Positions 16,294 through 24,479 of a stretch of 64,000 nt of DNA are shown piece after piece. The translations under genes were made by a program, and so were the position numbers. How positions within the stretch are numbered: the stretch's first letter is position 1; each line of letters begins with the position of its first letter. The stretch comes from an uncultured bacterium (lineage in GTDB: Bacteria; Cyanobacteriota; Vampirovibrionia; Gastranaerophilales; Gastranaerophilaceae), in the NCBI GenBank assembly GCA_958366705.1, contig CATXCB010000004.1, positions 87,036 through 151,035 of the forward strand, written 5' to 3'. Under the pieces are notes generated by a model. The model did not search any database. It was not told the DNA's origin and was given only the letters and a program-made list of their open reading frames with translations.

Positions 16294-17427
16294 ATGCAAA
16301 AGTTAAAAAATATAGAATTTTTAAGGACATTTTTAATTTGTGGAATTGTAATGTTACACTGTTGTGTTTCAAGTGCGTGGTCTTTTTCCAAATTATTTAA
16401 AGATATAAATATTTATAAAACATTACATGATTGTTTTGCACATTCTAATAATGGTGTTGAAGGATTTTTTATAATTGCAGGATTTTTCTTGGTTCTTACT
16501 TTTAAAGATTCTATTAGTTTAAGTAATTTTATTAAGAAAAAATATATAAGATTATCTCCTGTGATAGCTTGGGCTACAATACTTTGTATTGGTGGATGGT
16601 TATTGAATACCATGCATTTTAAAGTTGTTCCTAATATATTAACAGTATTATTACTAAATCATTTTGGTATATGTTGGGGTATTGGGGCTAATCCTGTTTT
16701 ATGGTTCTGTTCAGCTTTATTTTTTGGCTTGTTAGTTTATTTTTGTATTTTTAAATTTGTGCCAGATAAATTTAAATTTTGGATATGTTTTTTTGTTTCA
16801 ATTTTAAGTTATATTATTTTACAAATATTACAATATGGAAGATATGCAGATCCTTATCATAATTATTATCATATTTTTAATATAGGTATATTGAGAGCTC
16901 TAGGTGGTATAGGCTTAGGTTGTATTATCGGATATTTTTACAAAGAATATATTCAGAAGATTTCCAAATTTAATGTTTTAAATTGGCAAAAGATACTTAT
17001 TACAATTTTTGAAGTTTTATTTTTTGGGGCTATTTTTTGGTGGATGTGTATTCCGCATGTGAAAATTAATAATTTTGTATATGTAATATTGTTTGTTATT
17101 TTATTTATTTTATTTCTTATTAACAAAGGATATTTTTCAAATTTTGTTAATAAAGATATTTGGGTATTTTTGGGGAAATATCAATATTCAGTGTATGTAA
17201 TTCATTATGTTATTGGCAAGATTCTATGTTTTGGACTTTGGAAAAAAGTGCCAATATTTATGCATAATCACCCTATAATACCTTTAGTTATAACAATATT
17301 GTGTGTAATTGTTTTATCAGTATTTACATATCATTTTGTTGAAATCCCGTGTGCTGAATATTTAAAAAATCTGATATTTGTAAAATCTGAAAAACCTCTC
17401 TATAAACGAATTTTCGGGGGGGGGTAA
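16294..17427 (+). CDS. Acyltransferase 3 family membrane protein, G9 tract at 3' end
   Basis: Integral membrane O-acyltransferase (Acyl_transf_3), likely to acetylate the surface polymer made by this locus. The N-terminus NIEFLRTFLICGIVMLHCC contains the conserved Arg (R11) and His (H22). About ten hydrophobic spans follow and the protein ends FGGG. The last nine coding bases are G9 (17416-17424) before TAA, remarkable in this AT-rich sequence. Loss or gain of one G would alter only the C-terminal tail: one fewer G gives a tail of about five extra residues, one more gives about twenty. 377 aa is normal for the family. It follows the pyruvyltransferase by 9 nt and is probably in the same operon. 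Confidence 0.88.
   Translation: MQKLKNIEFLRTFLICGIVMLHCCVSSAWSFSKLFKDINIYKTLHDCFAHSNNGVEGFFIIAGFFLVLTFKDSISLSNFIKKKYIRLSPVIAWATILCIGGWLLNTMHFKVVPNILTVLLLNHFGICWGIGANPVLWFCSALFFGLLVYFCIFKFVPDKFKFWICFFVSILSYIILQILQYGRYADPYHNYYHIFNIGILRALGGIGLGCIIGYFYKEYIQKISKFNVLNWQKILITIFEVLFFGAIFWWMCIPHVKINNFVYVILFVILFILFLINKGYFSNFVNKDIWVFLGKYQYSVYVIHYVIGKILCFGLWKKVPIFMHNHPIIPLVITILCVIVLSVFTYHFVEIPCAEYLKNLIFVKSEKPLYKRIFGGG
17416..17424 (+). repeat. Homopolymeric G9 tract
   Basis: Nine consecutive G inside the last codons of the acyltransferase, the longest G/C homopolymer I noticed in the window. Candidate slipped-strand phase-variation tract or a local assembly error. Confidence 0.85.
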
Positions 17428-17504
17428 CTATTTACGGTTTTAATTTCAATAGCTGTAGATATTTAAATTATTGTTTTAGTTGGTAGACATTTCGCGGAGA
17501 AGAT

Positions 17505-19289
17505 ATGAATAAATTTTTTCAAATAATAAAAACAAAATTAGATGAAAAATATTGTGATAATGAAAATTATCACAGTTTGTCAACAATTTTACCTTATTTT
17601 AAGCCTTATTTATTTAGAACCTTTTTAGCTTTAGGGTTAGCAATCCCTATAGGAGCTTTGGATGCGGTTATCGCGTTATCATTAAAGCCTTATATGGATA
17701 TTGTGATGCTGGATAAACAGATGCAATCACCCTGGTATATTCCGTTTTTAATCATTTTATTTACAACTATTCAAGGTACATTTAATTACCTTGCAACGTA
17801 TATGAATGATTGGGTGGGTGGTAGAGTTACAAATGATTTAAAAATAGATTTGTATGAAAAATTAATGCACCAAACATCATTTTTCTTTGACAGACAAACA
17901 TCAGGTAAAGTTTTAAAAGCTTATAATAACGATGCCGATAAGTCTTGCAGCGGACTTTTGACAAATATGAAAACATGTATTTCTCGATTGTTTTCTTCGA
18001 TATCTTTAACTGCTGTTTTGTTTTATAACTCATGGCAGTTAGCTATTATTGCAGTTTTTGTTTTGACCTGTGCAATGATACCGTTAATGAAGATGAAGTC
18101 TGCTATTAAAGATGTTTACAATCGTTCAGAGGGTGAAAATGCTAAAGTTTTAACAACATACAATGAAGCTTTTGCAGGAAATAAAATTATAGCAGCGTAT
18201 AATTTATACGATTTGAAGAAAAAACAATTCTCAAAGATAGCTCACGCTGTATTTGGGCTTAGAATGAAAATAACTCAACATGTCGGATGGTTATCTCCAA
18301 TGATGCATATTATTGTATCTTTTGGAATAGGAGCTGTTATAGGTTTAGGAAGTTATTTTATTGTTAAAGGAACATTATCAGCAGGACAGTTTGTATCATT
18401 TATTACTGCACTTATTATGCTGTATACACCTATCAAAGGTTTAGGAAATAATGCAAAAAATATGACAACCTGTCTTTGTGCAATGGAAAGAGTTGTTGCC
18501 AAGTTGGATAAAGTGCCTGCAATTAGAGACAAAGAGGGAGCAGTTAAGTTTCCTGATTTTAATGATAAAATTTCATTTGAAGATGTCCATTTTTATTATG
18601 TAAAAGACAAACCTGTATTAAAAGGTATTACACTGGAAGTTAAAAAGGGTGAAACTATTGCTCTTGTTGGAAATTCCGGAGGAGGAAAAACAACTATTGT
18701 TAATTTACTTCCAAAATTTTATATTGTTAAAGGTGGAGATATAAAATTCGATGGGGTTTCAGTAAATGATATTCAATTGAACGATTTGAGAGCTCATATT
18801 GCAATTGTTTTTCAAGATAACTTCTTGTTTGAGGGTACTATTAGAGAAAATATAATGATAGGTAATTTAAAGGCTACAGAGGAACAGTTGCAGGAAGCAA
18901 TAAAGAATTCCTATCTGGAAGATTTTATAAATTCGTTGGAAAAAGGTTTGGATACACAAATCGGTGAACGCGGAGTGTTGTTATCAGGCGGTCAGAAGCA
19001 GAGAATTGGAATAGCAAGAGCCTTTTTGAAAAATGCACCGATATTGATTCTTGATGAAGCTACATCAGCACTTGATAATCAGGCAGAACATATTGTTCAG
19101 CAGGCGATAGATAATCTGATGAAAGATAGAACTGTTTTTGTCATAGCTCACCGTTTGTCTACAATACAAAATGCACATAGAATAGCTGTTATTAATAACG
19201 GTAATCTTGTAGAAATAGGTACGCATACTGAACTTTTAAATATTGCGGACGGAGAGTATAAAAAGCTTTATGATATGCAATTTACATAA
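17505..19289 (+). CDS. ABC transporter, MsbA-like (fused membrane and ATPase domains)
   Basis: Half-size exporter expected to work as a homodimer in the inner membrane, flipping a lipid-linked product. The N-terminal ~340 residues form the six-helix ABC membrane domain. The ATPase follows with Walker A GNSGGGKTT (389-397), signature LSGGQ (493-497), Walker B ILILDEA (513-519) and the H-loop IAHRLST. 594 aa matches MsbA and other lipid flippases. It starts at ATG 17505 behind GCGGAG, 77 nt after the acyltransferase, and is followed by an intrinsic terminator, so it ends the glycan locus. Inference: it exports the locus's lipid-linked glycan or lipid A precursor. Confidence 0.9.
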   Translation: MNKFFQIIKTKLDEKYCDNENYHSLSTILPYFKPYLFRTFLALGLAIPIGALDAVIALSLKPYMDIVMLDKQMQSPWYIPFLIILFTTIQGTFNYLATYMNDWVGGRVTNDLKIDLYEKLMHQTSFFFDRQTSGKVLKAYNNDADKSCSGLLTNMKTCISRLFSSISLTAVLFYNSWQLAIIAVFVLTCAMIPLMKMKSAIKDVYNRSEGENAKVLTTYNEAFAGNKIIAAYNLYDLKKKQFSKIAHAVFGLRMKITQHVGWLSPMMHIIVSFGIGAVIGLGSYFIVKGTLSAGQFVSFITALIMLYTPIKGLGNNAKNMTTCLCAMERVVAKLDKVPAIRDKEGAVKFPDFNDKISFEDVHFYYVKDKPVLKGITLEVKKGETIALVGNSGGGKTTIVNLLPKFYIVKGGDIKFDGVSVNDIQLNDLRAHIAIVFQDNFLFEGTIRENIMIGNLKATEEQLQEAIKNSYLEDFINSLEKGLDTQIGERGVLLSGGQKQRIGIARAFLKNAPILILDEATSALDNQAEHIVQQAIDNLMKDRTVFVIAHRLSTIQNAHRIAVINNGNLVEIGTHTELLNIADGEYKKLYDMQFT

Positions 19290-19319
19290 CCATCATATAT
19301 TATTTTGACTTGTTTTTAT

Positions 19320-19353
19320 AGAGGATCGTGTGGTTTAGGTCCTCTTTTTTTTT
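19320..19353 (+). terminator. Intrinsic terminator of the glycan locus
   Basis: AGAGGATC (19320-19327) pairs with GGTCCTCT (19338-19345), followed by a run of nine T. Confidence 0.85.
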
Positions 19354-19405
19354 AGATAATTCGGTCAAAACCTCAGTATAATAATAAAACTTACTTTAGG
19401 TTACA

Positions 19406-19571
19406 ATTGGTGGCGAATTTACGTGTGTAACACCCTTGCGGAGCTGAATATTTGATGTCGATATTAAATAATTGGTGGCATTATGCCCCGTGCGGCAAAA
19501 TTCCTTACGGAGTTGAATAAATGGAGTCTTGATTCAAAAACTGGTGGCATATCTACGTACGTAGCACCCCT
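19406..19571. repeat. Degenerate tandem repeat, GGTRGC family
   Basis: Two full units and one partial of about 65-75 nt. Each begins A(T/C)TGGTGGC (19408, 19471, 19538) and contains a (G/A)CGGAG(C/T)TGAAT core (19439, 19506). The first and last carry ACGT-rich segments and CACCC. One inverted copy of the family lies at 44742-44850 with ACTGGTAGCAT and GCAGAGCTGAA. No reading frame or known RNA is recognised. The repeat ends exactly at the hisS promoter. The spacing and divergence of units do not fit a CRISPR array. Confidence 0.65.
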
Positions 19572-19599
19572 TTGACATTGCTGATTGAAATTATATAAT
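19572..19599 (+). promoter_or_regulatory. Consensus sigma-70 promoter of hisS
   Basis: TTGACA (19572-19577), 16-nt spacer, TATAAT (19594-19599): both hexamers are perfect. The start codon of hisS begins only 7 nt after the -10 box, so the transcript should begin at or next to the ATG (leaderless). Confidence 0.8.
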
Positions 19600-19605
19600 T
19601 ACTGT

Positions 19606-20847
19606 ATGGCTAAGATTATTAAAGTTTTAAAAGGAACAAAAGATATTTTGCCACAGGATATAAATATGTGGCATATGTTAGAAGAAAAAGCTAATAATGT
19701 TTTTTCTAAATATGGATTCAAAGAAATTAGAACTCCAATTATAGAAGTGACCGAATTGTTTTCTCGCGGAGTTGGAGATACAACAGATATTGTCAATAAG
19801 GAAATGTACACTTTTGAAAAAAGTGACAGATCAATAACTTTAAGACCTGAAAATACGGCAGGTGTTGTTAGATCTTTTATCGAAAATGGTATGTCAAGAT
19901 TGTCAGCTCCTGTTAAGCTTTGGTACCACGGTCCAATGTTTAGATATGAAAGACCTCAAGCCGGACGCCAAAGACAATTCCATCAGGTTGGTGTTGAAAT
20001 GTTTGGCATTAAACAAGCTACAGCAGATGCTGAAGTTATTTTAATGGCTGAAAATTATTTAAAAGCTTTGGGACTTAATGATTTGGAAGTTGAAATAAAT
20101 TCTCTCGGGTGTCCTAAATGCCGTGAAGAATTTAAAAATAAATTAAAAGCTGTTTTAAAACCGTACTTTAATAATTTATGTGAAGACTGTCAGAACAGAT
20201 ATGAAAAAAATCCGTTGAGATTGTTGGATTGTAAAGTCGAATCTTGTAAAGAGATTTTTGATAAACCTGAAATTCAAGAAGTTATTAATTCTGATTTTAT
20301 ATGTGATGAATGTGCAGAACATTATACAGAATTAAAATTATACTTGAACAGAATGGGAGTTAAATTTACTGAAAATAAACTTTTAGTTCGAGGATTAGAT
20401 TATTATAATAGAACTGTGTTTGAAATTAAATCAAATAATTTAGGTTCACAAAATGCTGTATGCGGCGGTGGTAGATATGATAGCCTTGTAGAACAATTAG
20501 GCGGTGAATCGACTCCTGCGGTAGGTTTTGCTATGGGTATGGAAAGATTAATATCTTTACTGCCTGAAAAAGAACCTAAAAAATTAGATGGTTATATTGT
20601 ATCAAATTTCCCTGTTGATGCGTTTGTATTAGCAGAAGAACTTAGAGCTCAAGGTTTAAATGTAGAATTTGATTTAACAAATAAAAAATTCTCAAAACAA
20701 CTTGAAAAAGCTGCAAAAGTTGCTAAATATGCATTCATTTTGGGTGAAGATGAAATATTAAAACATCAGGTTTCAATAAAAAATCTTGAAAAAAGTAATC
20801 AAATAACTGTAGATAGAAAATCTTGCGCAAAAATGCTGGATTTGTAA
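19606..20847 (+). CDS. hisS: Histidyl-tRNA synthetase
   Basis: Class II aminoacyl-tRNA synthetase charging tRNA-His. The sequence shows KGTKDILPQD near the start, motif 2 MFRYERPQAGRQRQFHQVG, the histidine-specific GLDYYNRTVFE and motif 3 VGFAMGMERL, followed by the anticodon-binding domain. A four-Cys insertion (CPKCREEF ... CDECAEHY) is usual in bacterial HisRS. I start at ATG 19606 (MAKIIKVLKG, 413 aa), because an in-frame TTG 21 nt upstream would lie inside the promoter. There is no Shine-Dalgarno sequence; the consensus promoter ends 6 nt before the ATG. It is a single-gene unit followed by tRNA-Cys. Confidence 0.96.
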   Translation: MAKIIKVLKGTKDILPQDINMWHMLEEKANNVFSKYGFKEIRTPIIEVTELFSRGVGDTTDIVNKEMYTFEKSDRSITLRPENTAGVVRSFIENGMSRLSAPVKLWYHGPMFRYERPQAGRQRQFHQVGVEMFGIKQATADAEVILMAENYLKALGLNDLEVEINSLGCPKCREEFKNKLKAVLKPYFNNLCEDCQNRYEKNPLRLLDCKVESCKEIFDKPEIQEVINSDFICDECAEHYTELKLYLNRMGVKFTENKLLVRGLDYYNRTVFEIKSNNLGSQNAVCGGGRYDSLVEQLGGESTPAVGFAMGMERLISLLPEKEPKKLDGYIVSNFPVDAFVLAEELRAQGLNVEFDLTNKKFSKQLEKAAKVAKYAFILGEDEILKHQVSIKNLEKSNQITVDRKSCAKMLDL

Positions 20848-20948
20848 GTTCTAGTCACATTGAGCTGGTTTATTGTTGCTCTGTATGGTATTTTTTAGAT
20901 TACTATTTTAGACGGTTTTTGAGGAAATTATTGCATAAACCTTTCACT

Positions 20949-20977
20949 TGACATATTGTTATGTATCACGTATATTA
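20949..20977 (+). promoter_or_regulatory. Promoter of tRNA-Cys
   Basis: TTGACA (20949-20954), 17-nt spacer, TATATT (20972-20977), predicting initiation a few bases before the tRNA 5' end. Confidence 0.65.
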
Positions 20978-20988
20978 TAAATATAGTG

Positions 20989-21060
20989 GCGACATGGCCA
21001 AGTGGTAAGGCAGAAGCCTGCAAAGCTTTTATCCCCCAGTTCGAATCTGGGTGTCGCCTT
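20989..21060 (+). tRNA. tRNA-Cys (anticodon GCA)
   Basis: 72-nt cloverleaf. Acceptor GGCGACA pairs with TGTCGCC, with discriminator T (U73, as expected for Cys). The anticodon stem GAAGC/GCTTT encloses loop CTGCAAA with anticodon GCA at 21021-21023. The T-arm is CCCAG-TTCGAAT-CTGGG. The 3' CCA is not encoded. Confidence 0.96.
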
Positions 21061-21085
21061 TTTTAAAAACATTTAATGAATTATA

Positions 21086-21119
21086 AAAATCGGTAAACTT
21101 CTTGAAGCTTACCGATTTT
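21086..21119 (+). terminator. Terminator downstream of tRNA-Cys
   Basis: Long hairpin: AAAATCGGTAAACTT (21086-21100) with AAGCTTACCGATTTT (21105-21119), one mismatch, ending in a short U-rich stretch. Confidence 0.75.
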
Positions 21120-21215
21120 AAATTAATAAAAGCTCTAACTTATGTTGAAAATCTTGAAATTGTAATACAATAACCTAATTCCATTCTTATAAATAATTGG
21201 AATTTTTTACATTGA

Positions 21216-21243
21216 GAATTGTAAACAAATTTGTTTAACAATT
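21216..21243. promoter_or_regulatory. Inverted repeat upstream of the diguanylate cyclase
   Basis: ATTGTAAACAAA and TTTGTTTAACAAT form an inverted repeat with a single-base indel just upstream of a TATACT box (about 21248). Possible operator; the regulator is unknown. Confidence 0.3.
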
Positions 21244-21336
21244 AAAGTTATACTATAAATTTGACGATTAAAAACTTACAGCTAGAAAGAAGAAAGTTTA
21301 AAATTTTTGTGATAAAGTAACAGTAAGAGGAGCTTT

Positions 21337-21999
21337 ATGGTTGAAGATTTAGAAGAAATGTCTTTTGATATTCCGGATGGTTTATTAGACGAAATTCAAC
21401 AAAATATCGAGCATATTATAAGAGATTTTGACGTACCGGAAGAAAATAAACTTGAAGTTATAAAACAAATCAATTTTATGTACTCAAGAACAAAATATTT
21501 GTCTTTAACAGATGAACTGACAGGACTATCTAACAGAAGATGTTTTGACAATTCTTTTGAAAAAGAGTTTCTCAGAGCGCAGAGATATAAAAATAATCTT
21601 ACTCTTGTTATGTTTGATATAGATTTTTTCAAACAGGTTAACGATACATATGGCCATCAATGCGGTGATTATATTTTAAAACAAGTCGCTAACGCTGCAC
21701 TGCAAACTTTCAGAAAAACAGATACAGTATTTCGTTTTGGAGGTGAAGAATTTACAGTAATTCTCACAGAAACAAATATTCAACAAGCATTAATACCATT
21801 AGAACGTTTTAGAAAAACCATAGAAACTCTAAATTTGACCTATCAAGGACAACAGATTAATATTACTGTAAGTATCGGGGCATGCCAGTTAACAGACGAT
21901 ATTGATTCAAAAGAAAAATTTATTGAAGAAACAGACATTGCATTATACAAAGCAAAAAACGATGGTAGAAATAAAACAGTTCTTGCTAATTACCAGTAA
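21337..21999 (+). CDS. Diguanylate cyclase (GGDEF only)
   Basis: 220-aa cytosolic enzyme that makes cyclic di-GMP. After a ~60-residue helical N-terminus it has SLTDELTGLSNRR, the metal-binding MFDIDFFKQVNDTYGH and FGGEEF, an intact active site. No RxxD inhibitory site is evident immediately upstream of it, and no sensory domain is present, so the short helical region may act as dimeriser or partner-binding segment. AGAGGAG precedes the ATG. Its 3' end overlaps the converging gene by 14 nt. Together with the GAF-GGDEF-HD-GYP protein at 7.5-9.5 kb it shows an active c-di-GMP network. Confidence 0.93.
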   Translation: MVEDLEEMSFDIPDGLLDEIQQNIEHIIRDFDVPEENKLEVIKQINFMYSRTKYLSLTDELTGLSNRRCFDNSFEKEFLRAQRYKNNLTLVMFDIDFFKQVNDTYGHQCGDYILKQVANAALQTFRKTDTVFRFGGEEFTVILTETNIQQALIPLERFRKTIETLNLTYQGQQINITVSIGACQLTDDIDSKEKFIEETDIALYKAKNDGRNKTVLANYQ

Positions 22000-23197
22000 G
22001 TTTTAAAATATTTTGAAATTTCAGCCAGCCGGTGACGACATGCTGTATGTTGTCAATGCGAATAACACTTGCATTCGGAGTTACCCCGGGTTTGACCCAG
22101 TTTGCAGAATTTGGCAGACCTCCTGCTTGTTCTCCCGTTTTAACTTGAACTTTGCTCAAAAACATATTACCTATTGATAAAGATTTAAAAATGATTGTTT
22201 TTAGCTGTTCATTATCTGTACAAAAATAGATTGAGGCCAATCCCTCCATAATAGTACCAAGACTGCAAGGTCTGACGTTATCTTTAAATGCGCCATAATA
22301 ACTGTTTTTAGGATTAGTAATCTGATTACTCAACATAGGAATAGCCATTTGTTCTGCATATGCCCTTAATGTATTTTTTTCTTCCGGAGTAACAAGGTCT
22401 AATTCAAAAAGTTTTTCTATGGCAAGAACAGACCAGTGATCAAATAGAACATCGACCCCCTGTTTTTTTCTGTTTTTTGCAAGATATAAAAGTGTTTTTT
22501 TAGCTGCGTCCAGCCATTTTTGCTGAGAGTCAATTTCATATAAATAAACAAGTCCTGCAGCCGCTTCTCCTGCATAATACACGGCTTCTGCTTCACGATT
22601 TATCAATCTTTTTTCAAAATCATAATAAGCATAAATTCTTCCGTCTTCTGCTTGCAGACATAAAAGAAATTCACCCAATCCCTGCAATATTTTTAAATCT
22701 ACTTCATTCTCTTTATATAAGTCACACAATGCGCATAGAGCAATTCCTGCAGCACCGGATTTGGCAATTGGAAATTTTATATTTTCTTCCTCAGGTAAAG
22801 AAAGGACAATATATTTATCTTTCCCGAGTTTCTTTACATATCTGTCAATAAAATATTTGGATGCCAGTACTCTTGAATCATGGTATCTGTTTTCAAGCCC
22901 GTACTTTTCATACAAAAACATTGAATATAATGTGCCTGCATGACGCAAAGAATTGTATAAATTATTATCATATTCTATTTCAGAGTTTACATTTTTACGG
23001 TACACAAACCTGCCGTTTTCCAGAATATTACGATTTAGATATCCCATAGAAAGTGCAATCTCTCCATAGTAAGGCAAACCTTTAGTATTAGCTTTTGTAT
23101 TTTTACGCGCATCTTTATAAAGAATAGATACAAAAATTGCAACTAACGTTATAAATACTGTAGGAATATATATTGCCGGTGATGATAAATCTAACAT
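21986..23197 (-). CDS. Membrane-anchored alpha/alpha-barrel-like protein
   Basis: 403-aa protein with an N-terminal membrane anchor (residues about 7-27) and a helical body that looks like a six-hairpin (alpha/alpha)6 toroid: repeated helix pairs such as LRHAGTLYSMFLYEKYG, SGAAGIALCALCDLY, AVYYAGEAAAGLVYLYE and DHWSVLAIEKLFEL. Such folds occur in glycoside hydrolases, polysaccharide lyases and epimerases. The acidic residues in REAEAVYYAGE and the DHWS motif could be catalytic, but I do not assign a reaction. The final TPNASVIRIDNIQHVVTGWL is also family-like. It is likely exported or periplasm-facing, and is a single-gene unit convergent with the diguanylate cyclase. Confidence 0.7.
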   Translation of the reverse strand: MLDLSSPAIYIPTVFITLVAIFVSILYKDARKNTKANTKGLPYYGEIALSMGYLNRNILENGRFVYRKNVNSEIEYDNNLYNSLRHAGTLYSMFLYEKYGLENRYHDSRVLASKYFIDRYVKKLGKDKYIVLSLPEEENIKFPIAKSGAAGIALCALCDLYKENEVDLKILQGLGEFLLCLQAEDGRIYAYYDFEKRLINREAEAVYYAGEAAAGLVYLYEIDSQQKWLDAAKKTLLYLAKNRKKQGVDVLFDHWSVLAIEKLFELDLVTPEEKNTLRAYAEQMAIPMLSNQITNPKNSYYGAFKDNVRPCSLGTIMEGLASIYFCTDNEQLKTIIFKSLSIGNMFLSKVQVKTGEQAGGLPNSANWVKPGVTPNASVIRIDNIQHVVTGWLKFQNILKLTGN

Positions 23198-23260
23198 AAA
23201 ATAATTATACCAGAGTAAGTTAAATAAATAATAAAACGTTTGTAGGATTTTTTAAAAAAT

Positions 23261-23292
23261 AAAAAGACTTTCCGTATCCAGAAAGTCTTTTT
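23261..23292 (-). terminator. Terminator of the mfd-PpiC unit
   Basis: Perfect 12-bp stem: AAAAAGACTTTC (23261-23272) and GAAAGTCTTTTT (23281-23292). On the minus strand it follows the PpiC gene and runs into a U-tract. Confidence 0.9.
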
Positions 23293-23312
23293 ACCTTATA
23301 TAAAATTTTTAA

Positions 23313-24464
23313 CTATTTTTTCTTTTTATCTTTAGATTCTTTTTGTAATTTGTCAGCTGCCCCGCCTGAAATATCATTAACTTGTTTATGTAATTTTTTA
23401 TTGATAATTTCAGGGTTGTATCTTTCTTCTACAAACTCTATTTTTGATTTTTTCTTCGCAGCTTGAGTTAAATCATCAAGAGCTTTAATTTGTTTTTCGT
23501 TTACTAAATAATCTTTAATATCTGATTTAACTTTTTCGTAAGGCATAACACCAGCCTCACGTCTATCTGTAACAAGGATAATGTGATAACCGAATTGAGA
23601 TTTTACAGGTTCTGTTACAGTATTAGGTTTTGCATTGAATGCAGCTTCTGCAAATTCTTTCACCATAGTATTTTTTGCAAAGAAACCTAAATCTCCGCCC
23701 TGTTTAGCAGAATTTGGATCTTCTGAATATTTTTTTGCATAAGCTGCGAATTTTGAATTATCTGCCTGTAATTCTTTAGCTAATTTTTCAGCTTCAGCTT
23801 TTTTCTGAGCCATAACTTCTTCAACTTTAGCTTTCAATTCTTTTTCTTCAAATTTTTTCTTAGGGTCAGAAGTTAATTCTTGCTGAATTTGATAAGGGTT
23901 AGCAGCAACTAAAATGTGAGAAGCTCTAACTTGTTTATCGTGTTTAAATTTATCAATATTTTGATCATAGAATTTTTTACAATCTGCGTCTTTTACATCA
24001 ATTTTACCTGCCGAATTAGCAAGTTTTTGCATTTTAACCTGATTTCTTACATCTTTTTTGAAATCAGCAACAGATACACCATTTTGTTTCAGAACATTCA
24101 TTAACTGGTCTCTGCCGCCCATTTTATCCATTATTTTCTTAACAGATTCATCGACATCTTTATTTGTAACCTTGATTCCTCTTGCTTTAGCTTCCTGATT
24201 CAAGATTTCCTGAATAATTAGCTGATTGATAACTCGTTGTTCAGTCATTAAATATAAAAATCCGTCTTTGTTACCTTTCATATCACCAACGCCCATTTTA
24301 GCAAAAGGAGATTGAGCAAGTTGTTGATTCATCAAATCATCATAATCTTTTTGAGTAACAGCACCGTCATTAATTTTAATAATAGCCTGTTGATCTTTTA
24401 ATCCGCAACCTGTAAACAATATTGCTGATAGCATTAATGTTGCAAGTATTTTTGAACCTTTCAT
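23313..24464 (-). CDS. Peptidyl-prolyl isomerase lipoprotein (SurA/PrsA-like)
   Basis: Envelope chaperone expected to assist folding of exported proteins. The N-terminal signal ends in a lipobox, LFTGC with Cys20, so it is a lipoprotein. A SurA-N-like helical region follows (about 30-170, including KVTNKDVDESVKKIMDKMGG). The parvulin (PpiC) domain runs from about 178 with VRASHILVA to PVKSQFGYHIILVTDR. The Lys-rich tail ends KKK. A long charged insertion sits between the first parvulin strand and the rest (about 190-235). 383 aa. It lies 15 nt after the mfd stop on the same strand and ends at a strong terminator. Confidence 0.92.
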   Translation of the reverse strand: MKGSKILATLMLSAILFTGCGLKDQQAIIKINDGAVTQKDYDDLMNQQLAQSPFAKMGVGDMKGNKDGFLYLMTEQRVINQLIIQEILNQEAKARGIKVTNKDVDESVKKIMDKMGGRDQLMNVLKQNGVSVADFKKDVRNQVKMQKLANSAGKIDVKDADCKKFYDQNIDKFKHDKQVRASHILVAANPYQIQQELTSDPKKKFEEKELKAKVEEVMAQKKAEAEKLAKELQADNSKFAAYAKKYSEDPNSAKQGGDLGFFAKNTMVKEFAEAAFNAKPNTVTEPVKSQFGYHIILVTDRREAGVMPYEKVKSDIKDYLVNEKQIKALDDLTQAAKKKSKIEFVEERYNPEIINKKLHKQVNDISGGAADKLQKESKDKKKK

Positions 24465-24479
24465 AATAACTCTCTTTCT

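Noticed and set aside
19406..19571. Possible CRISPR array
   Set aside because: Units are about 65-75 nt, diverged throughout, with no constant repeat plus variable spacer pattern and no cas genes.
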